Source: Agrobacterium tumefaciens
GTDB taxonomy: Bacteria; Pseudomonadota; Alphaproteobacteria; Rhizobiales; Rhizobiaceae
Direction of reading: 5' to 3'
Length of the DNA: 64,000 nucleotides
NCBI RefSeq assembly: GCF_017726655.1
Contig: NZ_CP072309.1
Location: forward strand, 551,501-615,500
Shown: positions 27,816-36,237 of the stretch, in pieces
How the letters are laid out: every line of letters starts with the position of its first letter
How positions within the stretch are numbered: the stretch's first letter is position 1
The notes under the pieces: model-generated
The model's input: only the letters and a program-made list of their open reading frames with translations
Database searches by the model: none
What the model was told of the DNA's origin: nothing
Translations under genes and position numbers: made by a program

Positions 27816-28179
27816 TCAACATCACCACAAAAATCGAGAGGAAATCTCCCGTAATACAGAATAGGAGAAAAGTCCAAGAGAACAGAAACTTCGTTGGTTT
27901 GTTCCCTGCTTTTTCAAAAAAATGAAAAAGTTCCATCGGTTTGAAAATTTCTTGGCGCTGCTGCTAATCAACCATTTATTTCAAAGCCTTCACGCCAGAA
28001 TTTTTTCTCGAATACCCCTGCAATGGCGCCTTCTCCTCAGGGTGAGCATCCTCAATACGCCAGAAATTGCCGCAAACGGAATGGCGACAAACGAATTATT
28101 AAGCCTCAATAAGGGCGCTGGCGGTCGCGGTGCCGTCAGCGCCCGGGTCTTCGCCACACCGCGACCAGAGGGAACAACA
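27816..28179. other. Divergent promoter region, kinase / betaine importer
   Basis: 364 bases with no supported gene, between two divergent starts. AT-rich for most of its length, with a perfect 7-bp A/T-rich dyad CTTTTTC/GAAAAAG at 27909-27930. Close to the binding-protein gene lies a GC-rich leader hairpin (28113-28144) listed separately. Promoters for both genes should be here, but I do not assign boxes. Confidence 0.6.
28113..28144 (+). promoter_or_regulatory. Leader hairpin before the betaine-type binding protein gene
   Basis: Perfect 8-bp stem GGGCGCTG/CAGCGCCC enclosing 16 GC-rich bases, ending 35 bases before the ATG at 28180. It would form in the 5' untranslated RNA, upstream of the GAGGGAAC ribosome site. 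It could stabilise the message or modulate translation; function inferred. Confidence 0.45.
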
Positions 28180-29178
28180 ATGAAAATACTTTTGGGTGCC
28201 ACAATTCTTTCCGCAGGCTTCGCCTTTTCAGGCGGCGCAGCTTATGCTGCCGATTGCGGAAGCGTTACAATCGCCAGCATGAACTGGCAGTCGGCTGAAG
28301 TTGCCGCCAATCTGGACAAGTTCATCCTTGAGAAGGGCTACGGCTGCTCTGCCGAAATCGTCACCGGCGACACCGTTCCGACATTGACCTCCATGGCCGA
28401 GAAAGGCCAGCCTGATATCGCCCCTGAGGCTTGGGTCAGCCTGCAGCCGGAAATCGTCAAGCAGGGTCTCGAAGGTGGCAAGGTGGTCGCGGCCGCTAAA
28501 ATCCTTTCGGACGGCGCTGTCCAGGGCTGGTGGATCCCGAAATATGTTGCCGAGGCCAATCCGGATCTGAAAACCATTCCTGACCTCTTCAAACATCCTG
28601 AACTTTTCCCGTCGCCGGAAGACAAATCCAAGGGCGCTGTTTTCAACGGCCCGCAGGGCTGGGGCGGCACCGTGGTTACTGCGCAGCTTTTCAAGGCGTT
28701 TGGCGGCGAAAAGGCCGGCTTTACGCTTGTCGACACCGGCTCTGCCGCCGGCCTCGATGGCTCTGTCGCCAAGGCCTATGAAGCAAAGCAGCCGTGGGTC
28801 GGCTACTACTGGGCTCCAACCTCACTGCTCGGCAAATATGAAATGGTAAAGCTCGGGTTCGGAACCGAATATGACGCGGCCGAATGGAAGCGCTGTACTT
28901 CGGTTGCCGATTGCGCCGATCCAAAGCCGAACGCCTGGCCGATCGACGACGTGCAGACACTGGTCAGCAAATCCTTTGCCGATCGTTCCGGCCCTGCCAT
29001 GGATTACCTCAACAAGCGCGCCTGGACCAACGCCACCGTCAACAAGCTGATCGCCTGGATGACGGATAATCAGGCAACCGGCGAGGACGGCGCAAAGCAT
29101 TTCCTGAAAGAGAACGAAGACCTCTGGAAGGGCTGGGTTTCTCCCGAAGTCGCTGAAAAGGTCAAGGCCGCCCTCTAA
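28180..29178 (+). CDS. Glycine betaine/choline/proline ABC importer, binding protein
   Basis: 332 residues from the ATG at 28180, selected because GAGGG lies nearby and a clean signal peptide follows (cleavage near GGAAYAA, about residue 23); the frame is open further upstream in the AT-rich region. An OpuAC/ProX-type domain with the quaternary-amine features WVGYYWAPTSLLGKYEMVKL and DIAPEAWVS. Periplasmic. It delivers betaine, choline or proline-type compatible solutes to the permease and ATPase downstream, after a 212-base gap with two strong hairpins. The exact ligand cannot be assigned. Confidence 0.87.
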   Translation: MKILLGATILSAGFAFSGGAAYAADCGSVTIASMNWQSAEVAANLDKFILEKGYGCSAEIVTGDTVPTLTSMAEKGQPDIAPEAWVSLQPEIVKQGLEGGKVVAAAKILSDGAVQGWWIPKYVAEANPDLKTIPDLFKHPELFPSPEDKSKGAVFNGPQGWGGTVVTAQLFKAFGGEKAGFTLVDTGSAAGLDGSVAKAYEAKQPWVGYYWAPTSLLGKYEMVKLGFGTEYDAAEWKRCTSVADCADPKPNAWPIDDVQTLVSKSFADRSGPAMDYLNKRAWTNATVNKLIAWMTDNQATGEDGAKHFLKENEDLWKGWVSPEVAEKVKAAL

Positions 29179-29206
29179 GAGCGCGTCCTTACATATCTGC
29201 CCGGTA

Positions 29207-29271
29207 TCGGCGCCTGTCAACGGCGGCGCCGAGCCGTATCGGCTATCCCGGCTCTGGCGGGATCGCCGATA
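29207..29271 (+). terminator. Tandem hairpins between binding-protein and permease genes
   Basis: Two adjacent stems: 29207-29232 (TCGGCGCC/GGCGCCGA, ten-base loop) and 29237-29271 (TATCGGC/GCCGATA plus ATCCCG/CGGGAT around one mismatch, seven-base loop). No T-run. Such structures after the binding-protein gene commonly protect the upstream message so more binding protein than permease is made; this role is inferred. Confidence 0.6.
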
Positions 29272-29390
29272 CAGCGGGTTCAACAGAGTGTTCTGCCCGC
29301 GACTAGCCGGCACCCGACGCTCTGGCGATTTTACTCCCGAAGCGCGGAGGACGTTGGTCCCCGCCTCCGGTTCGTCATGGAGAACAGGAT

Positions 29391-30278
29391 ATGGAATGGC
29401 TTTTCAAATTTCCGACCATGAATGACGATTCTCTGCGCGCGCTGAAAAAAGTCATCGACGAAGGTTTCCGGGCTTTTACCCGAACCTATGGCGGCGCAAT
29501 CGAGGGGCTGTTTACACCCCTTCAGAGCTTCCTCATCTGGGCGGAAAGGCTTTTGATCGGCGCGCCCTGGCCGGTCGTTATTCTTATTGTCGGCGCTCTT
29601 GCCTGGTTCGGCAGCCGCAGTGCCACCATTGTTTCGCTCTGTTGCGGCATTCTCTTCGCCATCGGCTGGTTCGGCATGTGGGAAGACACGATGAAGACGG
29701 TCTCGATGATCTTCGTCTGCGCGGTGCTGTCCATCGTCGTCGGGTTGCCGATCGGCATTGCCATGGCGCGTTCCAACCGCCTGCAGAACGTGATCAATCC
29801 CGTTCTCGACGTCATGCAGACGATGCCGAGTTTCGTCTATCTCATCCCCGTCGTGATGCTGCTTGGCATCGGCCGCGTGCCCGGCGTTATCGCCGTCGTC
29901 ATTTACGCCATTCCGCCGATGATCCGTCTTACCAATCTCGGTATCCGCATGGTTGACCGCGATGTCCTGGAAGCGGCCGACGCCTTTGGTTCTTCCAATC
30001 GCCAGAAGCTCTTCAAGGTGCAGCTGCCGCTCGCTCTCCCTACGATCATGGCCGGCATCAACCAGACCATCATGATGGCGCTCGCCATGGTCGTCATCGC
30101 CTCCATGATCGGCGTCCAGGGTCTTGGCCAGCCGGTGCTGAAAGCCATCGCCAACCAGTATTTCACGCTCGGCGTCTTCAACGGGCTTGCCATTGTCGGC
30201 ATCGCAATCATCTTCGACCGCATCAGCCAGGCCTATGGCCTTCGCCTGCAAAAACACCGGGAAGTGGCGCATGGCTAG
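29391..30278 (+). CDS. Glycine betaine/proline-type ABC importer permease (ProW-like)
   Basis: 295 residues, with GGAG about eight bases before the ATG. About six to seven membrane segments and the BPD coupling loop VLEAADAFGSSNRQKLFKV (EAA motif) near 190-208, then LALPTIMAGINQTIMMALAM typical of ProW/OpuAB. Pairs with the ATPase encoded next, whose ATG lies inside the end of this gene (eight-base overlap). Inner-membrane channel for compatible-solute uptake. Confidence 0.92.
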   Translation: MEWLFKFPTMNDDSLRALKKVIDEGFRAFTRTYGGAIEGLFTPLQSFLIWAERLLIGAPWPVVILIVGALAWFGSRSATIVSLCCGILFAIGWFGMWEDTMKTVSMIFVCAVLSIVVGLPIGIAMARSNRLQNVINPVLDVMQTMPSFVYLIPVVMLLGIGRVPGVIAVVIYAIPPMIRLTNLGIRMVDRDVLEAADAFGSSNRQKLFKVQLPLALPTIMAGINQTIMMALAMVVIASMIGVQGLGQPVLKAIANQYFTLGVFNGLAIVGIAIIFDRISQAYGLRLQKHREVAHG

Positions 30279-31332
30279 TCAATCGATCGAAATTCGCAGC
30301 CTCTACAAGATCTTCGGCCCCAAGGCGGGGGACTATGTCGAACCCGTCAAAGCCGGCATGTCCAAGTCCGATCTCAACGCCAAACATGGTCATGTGCTCG
30401 GCCTGCGTGATATCAACATCACCATGCCGGGCGGGCAGATCACTGTCATCATGGGCCTTTCCGGCTCCGGCAAATCGACGCTGATCCGCCACGTCAACCG
30501 GCTGATCGACCCGACGGCCGGTGAAATCCTCTACGGCGGCAGCGATGTCTGCCGTCTGAATGAAGCGGATCTTCTGGAGTTTCGCCGACACAAGACGGCG
30601 ATGGTCTTCCAGAAATTCGGCCTCCTGCCTCACCGAAACGTGCTGCAAAACGTTGTCTATGGCCTTGAGGTGCAGGGCGTCGACAAGCGTGAGCGCGAAG
30701 AAAGGGCAGAGGTCTGGATCAGGCGTGTGGGCCTCGAAGGTTTTTCGAACCATTATCCCAACCAGCTCTCCGGCGGCATGCAGCAGCGCGTCGGGCTCGC
30801 CCGCGCGCTGACCAACAACGCCGAAATCCTTCTCATGGACGAAGCATACTCGGCCCTCGATCCACTTATCCGCGTGGATATGCAGACGGTGCTGCTGGAA
30901 CTGCAGAAGGAACTGAAGAAGACTGTCGTCTTCATCACCCACGATCTCGACGAAGCGCTGCGGCTCGGTGACAAAATCGCCATCCTGCGCGATGGCGAGA
31001 TCATCCAGCAGGGCACCGCGGCCGAAATCGTCATGTCGCCCGCCGACAGCTATATCGAAGCCTTCGTGGAAGAGGTCAATCGCGGCCGCGTTATTCGCCT
31101 CGGCGCCGTCGTACAGCCGGAATTTGCCGGCCAGTCCCGCCTTCAGCTCGATGCGGACATGACGGTGGAAGAAGGCCTGCGCGCCCTCGTCCGGGAAAAT
31201 GTCAGCAGCGCCACGGTCGTCGGGGAAAACGGCAAGACGCTTGGCGCCGTCACCACCGACGCCATCATGCGCTGCCTCGTCAGAACCGCACATGGCGAGG
31301 AGGCCGGCACGGCTGAACGTCTGTCAGGCTGA
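30271..31332 (+). CDS. Glycine betaine/proline-type ABC importer ATPase (ProV-like)
   Basis: 353 residues from the ATG at 30271, overlapping the permease end. An N-terminal extension typical of ProV (IRSLYKIFGPKAGD) precedes Walker A GLSGSGKSTLIRH near 62-74, Q-loop, signature LSGGMQQRVGLARAL, Walker B ILLMDEAYSALDPLIR, H-loop FITHDLDEAL. After about residue 270 a CBS-like C-terminal part (DADMTVEEGLRALV, SSATVVGENGKTLGAVTTDA) would sense ionic strength, as known for OpuAA. Its stop overlaps the convergent flavoprotein gene by nine bases. Confidence 0.93.
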   Translation: MASQSIEIRSLYKIFGPKAGDYVEPVKAGMSKSDLNAKHGHVLGLRDINITMPGGQITVIMGLSGSGKSTLIRHVNRLIDPTAGEILYGGSDVCRLNEADLLEFRRHKTAMVFQKFGLLPHRNVLQNVVYGLEVQGVDKREREERAEVWIRRVGLEGFSNHYPNQLSGGMQQRVGLARALTNNAEILLMDEAYSALDPLIRVDMQTVLLELQKELKKTVVFITHDLDEALRLGDKIAILRDGEIIQQGTAAEIVMSPADSYIEAFVEEVNRGRVIRLGAVVQPEFAGQSRLQLDADMTVEEGLRALVRENVSSATVVGENGKTLGAVTTDAIMRCLVRTAHGEEAGTAERLSG

Positions 31333-32565
31333 ACCCTCAAGCCACGCGGCCATGCCCTTTGCAGCGGCCTTGCCGGTGGCGAAGCAGGCGGTCAAGAGAT
31401 ACCCCCCTGTCGGCGCTTCCCAGTCTAGCATTTCCCCGGCAGCAAAAATGCCGGGGAGCTTCTCCAGCATATAGTTCTGATCAAGGCCGCTCCATGCGAT
31501 ACCGCCAGCCGACGAGATTGCCTCGGCAATCGGTCTCGTCTCCAAAAGCGGTATCTCTGCATGCTTTATTCTCGCGGCGACAAACTCGTCCGGCATGGCG
31601 GCGATGTCGGGAAAGATTTCCCGCAGAAGCCCGACCTTCACGGCAGACAGGCCAGCCGCCTTACGCATGCGGTTTGCGAAACTTTCCTTCCTGACGAGCC
31701 TGCCCAGATCACGGCTAAGTCGTTCCACCGTACGTCCGGGCGCAAGATCAATCGTCAGCGACGCTTTGCCTGCTTCTTTCAACCGGTCTCGCAGGGCGGC
31801 GGAATGGGCATAGATCACGCTGCCCTCAATGCCGTGCTTCGTGATCACGAATTCGCCCTGAAAGGCCCCCGCCGGCGAAATGGTGACCGTGGATTTAACC
31901 GCTTCACCGGCAAAACGCTCACGGAAGACATCGCTCCAATCAACGTCAAAACCGCAATTGGCCGGGCGGAATGGAGCGAGCTCTACACCCCTGACCGCAA
32001 GCACCGGAACCCATGCGGCATCGGAGCCCAGACGCGGCCAGCTTGCGCCGCCAAGTGCCAAAAGAGTGACATCGGCCTTGACGGCAATCTCGCCCTCCGG
32101 TGTCGCGAAAACCAGCTGCTCGCGGGAAAAACCCGTCCAGCGGTGCCGCGTCCTGATGGTGACGCCTTGCGCCTCCAGCCGGGCAAGCCAGGCGCGCAGC
32201 AGCGGCGAAGCCTTCATCGCTTTGGGAAAGACCCGACCGGAGGTGCCGACAAAGGTGTCCTGCCCCAGACGCTCAACCCAGTTGCGCAGCATATCAGGCG
32301 TAAAATCATTAAGAGCGGCGCGCAGGCGTGGTTCCGCATCACCAAAGCGCTGGCGGAAACTGTCATAGCCTTCGGCATGGGTAATGTTGAGGCCAGATTT
32401 CCCGGCCATGAGCAATTTGCGCGCCACGGTCGGCATCGCCTCGAACACGGTCACGGCATGGCCGGCGGCTGAAAGCACTTCCGCCGCCATCAAGCCTGCC
32501 GGGCCGCCGCCGACGATGGCGACCTGCCTTGCCTCGCCCAAAACCCTCTCCATGCTTAGTTTCAC
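31324..32565 (-). CDS. HI0933/YhiN-like FAD-dependent oxidoreductase
   Basis: 413 residues if started at the GTG at 32565 (AAGG nine bases upstream); ATG 32553 would give 409. N-terminal dinucleotide-binding motif VAIVGGGPAGLMAAEVLSAA near 14-33, then the family signature RKLLMAGKSGLNITHAEGY, and a C-terminal FAD-contact GGIAWSGLDQNYMLEKLPGIFAAGEMLDW, quoted here only as GIFAAGEMLDWEAPTGGY near 385-402. These are soluble flavoproteins (BaiN/HI0933 group) of largely unknown physiological role. The gene is divergent from the YigZ-type gene with 56 bases between starts and overlaps the end of the convergent ABC ATPase gene. Confidence 0.88.
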   Translation of the reverse strand: MKLSMERVLGEARQVAIVGGGPAGLMAAEVLSAAGHAVTVFEAMPTVARKLLMAGKSGLNITHAEGYDSFRQRFGDAEPRLRAALNDFTPDMLRNWVERLGQDTFVGTSGRVFPKAMKASPLLRAWLARLEAQGVTIRTRHRWTGFSREQLVFATPEGEIAVKADVTLLALGGASWPRLGSDAAWVPVLAVRGVELAPFRPANCGFDVDWSDVFRERFAGEAVKSTVTISPAGAFQGEFVITKHGIEGSVIYAHSAALRDRLKEAGKASLTIDLAPGRTVERLSRDLGRLVRKESFANRMRKAAGLSAVKVGLLREIFPDIAAMPDEFVAARIKHAEIPLLETRPIAEAISSAGGIAWSGLDQNYMLEKLPGIFAAGEMLDWEAPTGGYLLTACFATGKAAAKGMAAWLEGSA

Positions 32566-32621
32566 TGTTCCGTGCCTTATACCGATTTCCGCGTGCGAAT
32601 ATATGCGATAATGAAACGTGC

Positions 32622-33209
32622 ATGTTCACGCTCGACCGCCCCGTCACCTTTTCGCAGGATATCAAGAAAAGCCGCTTCCTCGCCTTTGCTGCACCCGTCA
32701 CGAGCGAAGACGACGCGAAGACCTTTCTGGCAGCGCATTCCGATCCCGATGCGAACCATAATTGCTGGGCGTGGCGAAGCGGCCAGACCTATCGCTTCAG
32801 CGACGACGGCGAGCCGTCGGGCACGGCAGGCAAGCCGATCCTTCAGGCCATCGACGGTCAGGCGCTCGACAATGTCGCAGTCTTGGTCATCCGCTGGTTC
32901 GGCGGCATCCTGCTTGGCAGCGGCGGATTGATGCGCGCCTATGGCGGCACCGCGGCAGCGTGCCTGCGGCTTGGCGAAACCTCCCCTGTCATTGCCTATG
33001 TCAGCGCCACGTTAACCTGCCCATTTTCCGATCTGGCGCTGGTAAAATCGCGGCTTTCCGCGGCGCCGAACCTGCGGCTGGAAAAAGAAGACTTTACCGG
33101 CACGGGCGCGGATATGCTGCTCTCGGTTCCAGCCGAGGACGCTGAAAGGCTCACCCGGCTTCTCAGCGACCTTACGAGCGGCCGCGTCAACCTGCAAATT
33201 CCAGATTAG
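32622..33209 (+). CDS. YigZ/IMPACT-family protein
   Basis: 195 residues from the ATG at 32622. The UPF0029/IMPACT N-terminal domain is evident: FSQDIKKSRFLAFAAPV, HNCWAWRSG, RFSDDGEPSGTAGKPIL and VIRWFGGILLGSGGLMRAYG. A smaller C-terminal EF-G-domain-V-like part follows. Related YigZ proteins are implicated in translation-related regulation, but the biochemical role is unsettled. Followed 39 bases later by an RluA-type gene and then rsmJ, so three RNA/translation-linked genes lie in a row. Confidence 0.9.
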   Translation: MFTLDRPVTFSQDIKKSRFLAFAAPVTSEDDAKTFLAAHSDPDANHNCWAWRSGQTYRFSDDGEPSGTAGKPILQAIDGQALDNVAVLVIRWFGGILLGSGGLMRAYGGTAAACLRLGETSPVIAYVSATLTCPFSDLALVKSRLSAAPNLRLEKEDFTGTGADMLLSVPAEDAERLTRLLSDLTSGRVNLQIPD

Positions 33210-33248
33210 AGCGCCTGTCCGAGCCCGAAATTCATGTTATGGAAGCGC

Positions 33249-33917
33249 ATGTCTTCAGAGCTATCGAACCCCGTTTACAACCCGCCGCTCGATCCATGGC
33301 TCACCATCGTGCACCGAGACAACGATCTGCTGGTGCTGGATAAGCAGAGCGGACTCCTCTCAGTGCCGGGGCGCGATCCTGCGCTTTCCGACAGCCTGAT
33401 GACGCGCGTCCAAAAAGAGTTCCCGAAAGCGCTGATGATCAACCGCCTGGACAAGGACACATCTGGAATCGTGCTGATGTCCCTAAACCGCAAGGCCCAT
33501 GCGGCAATTGCGTCACAGTTTGAAAACCGCCAGACGCGAAAATCCTACGTGGCAATTGTCTGGGGCGAGGTGAAGGGCGAGGAGGGTGAAGTGGACCTGC
33601 CACTTGCCATCGATCCCGAGAACAAACCGCGCCACCGGGTCGACCATGAAAATGGCAAGCCGGCGCAAAGCCTCTGGCGGGTGCTCGAGCGTTTGCCGCT
33701 TCCGGCAACCCGACTGGCGCTGACGCCTCTCACCGGCCGCACGCATCAATTGCGGGTCCACATGAAGGCACTTGGCCACCCCATTCTCGGCGACGACTTC
33801 TATGCCGAGGGGGATGCACGCATTGCCGCGCCGCGCCTCATGTTGCATGCACAGGAAGTCGGCTTCCGTCATCCCGATGGTCGTGGCGTCACCTACACCG
33901 TGGCCTGTCCGTTCTGA
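33249..33917 (+). CDS. RluA-family pseudouridine synthase
   Basis: 222 residues from the ATG at 33249 (GGAAG just upstream); an in-frame ATG at 33234 has no ribosome site. The catalytic motif is INRLDKDTSGIVL near 61-73, where Asp attacks the uracil; HRLD is more usual and here it is NRLD. TGRTHQLRVHMKALGHPILGD near 165-185 is the conserved RNA-binding core. Short length and no S4 domain fit the RluA (23S rRNA 746 / tRNA 32) group rather than RluC/D. Substrate site inferred. rsmJ begins nine bases downstream. Confidence 0.9.
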   Translation: MSSELSNPVYNPPLDPWLTIVHRDNDLLVLDKQSGLLSVPGRDPALSDSLMTRVQKEFPKALMINRLDKDTSGIVLMSLNRKAHAAIASQFENRQTRKSYVAIVWGEVKGEEGEVDLPLAIDPENKPRHRVDHENGKPAQSLWRVLERLPLPATRLALTPLTGRTHQLRVHMKALGHPILGDDFYAEGDARIAAPRLMLHAQEVGFRHPDGRGVTYTVACPF

Positions 33918-33925
33918 GGCCCGAG

Positions 33926-34552
33926 ATGAAAGAACCGAACGAAAGCTTCGTGGTGGATTTCGTCGGCGGCGCGGTCGGACACCGCTTCCGCTCCGGCGAG
34001 GGGCGCGGGCAAGCCTTGCCCAAGGCCGCCGGTTTCACCAAAGGCCGCACCCCAAAGATCGTGGATGCCACGGCCGGGCTGGGGCGGGATGCCTTCCTGC
34101 TCGCATCGCTCGGAGCGGAGGTCACCCTTATCGAACGCTCGCCAGACATGCATGCGCATCTCACCGATGGTATCCGGCGCGCAACGGAGGCGGGCGGCGC
34201 CTACGCTGAGGCGGCAGCCCGCATGACATTGGTCCATGGGGATTCGCGGTATCTACTGAAGGAACTTTCACCCGAAGTGGTCATCGTCGACCCCATGCAT
34301 CCTCCCCGCCACAATACGGCGCTGGTGAAAAAAGAAATGCGGGTGTTGAGGGAGCTCGTCGGGGCAGATCAGGATCAGGTGGAACTTATGGAGGCTGCGC
34401 TGGAGAATGCCACAAAACGCGTCGTCCTGAAATGGCCGTTGCGCGCAGATCCGATGCCGGGCATTCGCAAGCCCTCTCACCAGATAACGGGTAAAAACAC
34501 CCGTTACGACGTCTTCATGATCTTTGGAAAATCCGTTGAGGACGATTGCTGA
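33926..34552 (+). CDS. rsmJ: 16S rRNA m2G1516 methyltransferase (RsmJ-type)
   Basis: 208 residues. Class I SAM-dependent methyltransferase with the RsmJ/YhiQ hallmark VDATAGLGRDAFLLASLGAEV near 47-67, ERSP after strand 2, and the active-site segment VDPMHPPRHNTALVKKEMRV near 122-141, which matches the DPMFP...SALVKKEMR pattern of the family. In E. coli RsmJ methylates N2 of G1516 of 16S rRNA. Better known from gammaproteobacteria, so its presence here is notable. Its stop abuts, base to base, the stop of the convergent small gene. Confidence 0.87.
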   Translation: MKEPNESFVVDFVGGAVGHRFRSGEGRGQALPKAAGFTKGRTPKIVDATAGLGRDAFLLASLGAEVTLIERSPDMHAHLTDGIRRATEAGGAYAEAAARMTLVHGDSRYLLKELSPEVVIVDPMHPPRHNTALVKKEMRVLRELVGADQDQVELMEAALENATKRVVLKWPLRADPMPGIRKPSHQITGKNTRYDVFMIFGKSVEDDC

Positions 34553-34738
34553 TCAGCGAAAGTTCGGCTTACGCTGAGCATTCATCAGCAATTCATGGCG
34601 CGACGCGAAGTCACCGAATAACTTCCTCAGCCGCGATTCTTCAGCCTTATCGAGCCTGTAACGGCGGCAGAATTCCGCAACGTTCAGGATCGGTTTGGTC
34701 TGGTTCCCATCTATCGTCTTGTTGTCAATGATCTGCAT
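34553..34738 (-). CDS. Small conserved-looking hypothetical protein, 61 residues
   Basis: 61 residues, with GGAGG six bases before the ATG at 34738, which argues that it is translated. Sequence is charged and helical (KPILNVAEFCRRYRLDKAEE and LRKLFGDFASRHELLMN), reminiscent of a short helix-turn-helix or adaptor; no family recognised. It converges on rsmJ with no spacer. Function unknown. Confidence 0.6.
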   Translation of the reverse strand: MQIIDNKTIDGNQTKPILNVAEFCRRYRLDKAEESRLRKLFGDFASRHELLMNAQRKPNFR

Positions 34739-34921
34739 GTCACCCTCCGTCTAACCGATGCCAAACGCGGCCAAAGGAATAGGGTTCCGTATGAATTCCT
34801 ACGGGTTAGAAAAAGTGCGAGGGCTGCACACGCGATGATCAAGTTTTCTTGAAACTATCGAACGAAACGAATCCCTTCCCAGATGGTTTTTCGCAAGACC
34901 TTAACGAAGGAAGGGAGACCC

Positions 34922-36151
34922 ATGTTCCATAAGACCCGATTTCTGAGCTCAACGATCCTGTGTGCCTTCTTTGCCTTGCCGCTTTCCGGGATCGCCCACG
35001 CCCAGACCGCTCCGGCTGCCGAAACGAAACGGCCGAATGCGCCGGATCAGAAACCGGCCTTTGAGGGACAGACACGCGCTCCCCAAGCCGCAAACCAGCC
35101 AAACGTGGAAAAAACCGTCGTTGCAGAGGGTCTGCCGCATCTCTGGTCCATGGAATTTCTGCCAGACGGTCGTATGATCGTTGCTGCCAAGGAAGGCGCC
35201 ATGCATATCGTCGCAGATGGCAAGACGGGCCCGGCGCTGGAAGGTGTGCCTGAGGTTGCGTCCGACGGACAGGGCGGTCTTCTCGATATCGCGCTGGCGC
35301 CCGACTTCGAGACATCCCGTAAGATCTTCTTCTCCTTTTCCGAACCACGCGAGGGCGGCAACGGTACGTCCGTTGCCTCTGCGAGATTGAGTGAAGAGGG
35401 CGGTGCGGCAAAACTGGAGGATGTCTCGGTAATCTTCCGCCAGATGCCGACCTATGACGGCGACAAACATTTCGGCTCCCGCCTCGTCTTCGGCCCCAAC
35501 AACGAGCTTTACGTCACTGTTGGCGAGCGGTCGGACGCAACGCCCCGCGTTCAGGCGCAGGATTTGTCGAGTGGTCTCGGCAAGGTTTTCCGCATCGATG
35601 CCAACGGCAAGGCATTTGAGGGCAATCCCTTCGCCGGCCAGCAGGACGCTCTGCCGGAAATTTGGAGCTATGGCCATCGCAACCTGCAATCGGCGGCCCT
35701 CGACGGCCAAGGCCGACTCTGGACCGTCGAGCATGGACCGAAGGGCGGCGATGAGTTGAACCTTCCAAAGGCAGGGCTGAACTATGGCTGGCCAGTCATC
35801 ACCTATGGCATAGAATATAGCGGCGGCGAAGTGGGTGAAGGTATCACCGCCAAGGAAGGCATGGAGCAGCCCGTATACTATTGGGACCCCGTTATCGGCC
35901 CCTCCGGCATGGCCTTTTATGACGGTGACCAGATACCCGAATGGAAGGGCGCCTTCATCGTTGGCGGCCTGGTCAGCCAGGGTCTGGTCATCCTGCACAT
36001 CGATGGCGACAAGGTTGCGACTGAAAGCCGACTGCCGCTGGAGGCGCGCATTCGCGATGTGAAAGTTGGCCCGGACGGCGCCGTCTATGCGGTGACCGAA
36101 GAGCGCGGCGGCGGCAACTCACAGATTTTGCGGATCGCCAGGGCCGGCTGA
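34922..36151 (+). CDS. PQQ-type soluble aldose sugar dehydrogenase (GSDH family)
   Basis: 409 residues from the ATG at 34922 with AGGGAG just upstream. Signal peptide ends near GIAHAQ (about residue 24), so periplasmic. The glucose/sorbosone dehydrogenase beta-propeller is recognised by GLPHLWSMEFLPDGRMIVAAKEG (shown in part), GGLLDIALAPDFE, WSYGHRNLQSAALD, HGPKGGDELN and GPSGMAFYDGD. It resembles E. coli YliI/Asd, which oxidises aldoses using PQQ. Whether this cell makes PQQ is not visible here. An intrinsic terminator follows. Confidence 0.87.
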   Translation: MFHKTRFLSSTILCAFFALPLSGIAHAQTAPAAETKRPNAPDQKPAFEGQTRAPQAANQPNVEKTVVAEGLPHLWSMEFLPDGRMIVAAKEGAMHIVADGKTGPALEGVPEVASDGQGGLLDIALAPDFETSRKIFFSFSEPREGGNGTSVASARLSEEGGAAKLEDVSVIFRQMPTYDGDKHFGSRLVFGPNNELYVTVGERSDATPRVQAQDLSSGLGKVFRIDANGKAFEGNPFAGQQDALPEIWSYGHRNLQSAALDGQGRLWTVEHGPKGGDELNLPKAGLNYGWPVITYGIEYSGGEVGEGITAKEGMEQPVYYWDPVIGPSGMAFYDGDQIPEWKGAFIVGGLVSQGLVILHIDGDKVATESRLPLEARIRDVKVGPDGAVYAVTEERGGGNSQILRIARAG

Positions 36152-36170
36152 TTAAACCCACAACAGGAAG

Positions 36171-36203
36171 ACAGGCTGCCGGAACGAAGGTGGCCTGTTT
36201 TTC
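36171..36203 (+). terminator. Intrinsic terminator after the sugar dehydrogenase gene
   Basis: Stem ACAGGC/GCCTGT with a 16-base partly paired loop, directly followed by four more T (five in a row). It lies 20 bases after the stop codon, 35 bases before the topoisomerase start. Confidence 0.65.
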
Positions 36204-36237
36204 GTTTCCCGCAACCTCAAACGTGCCGGAAACAACC

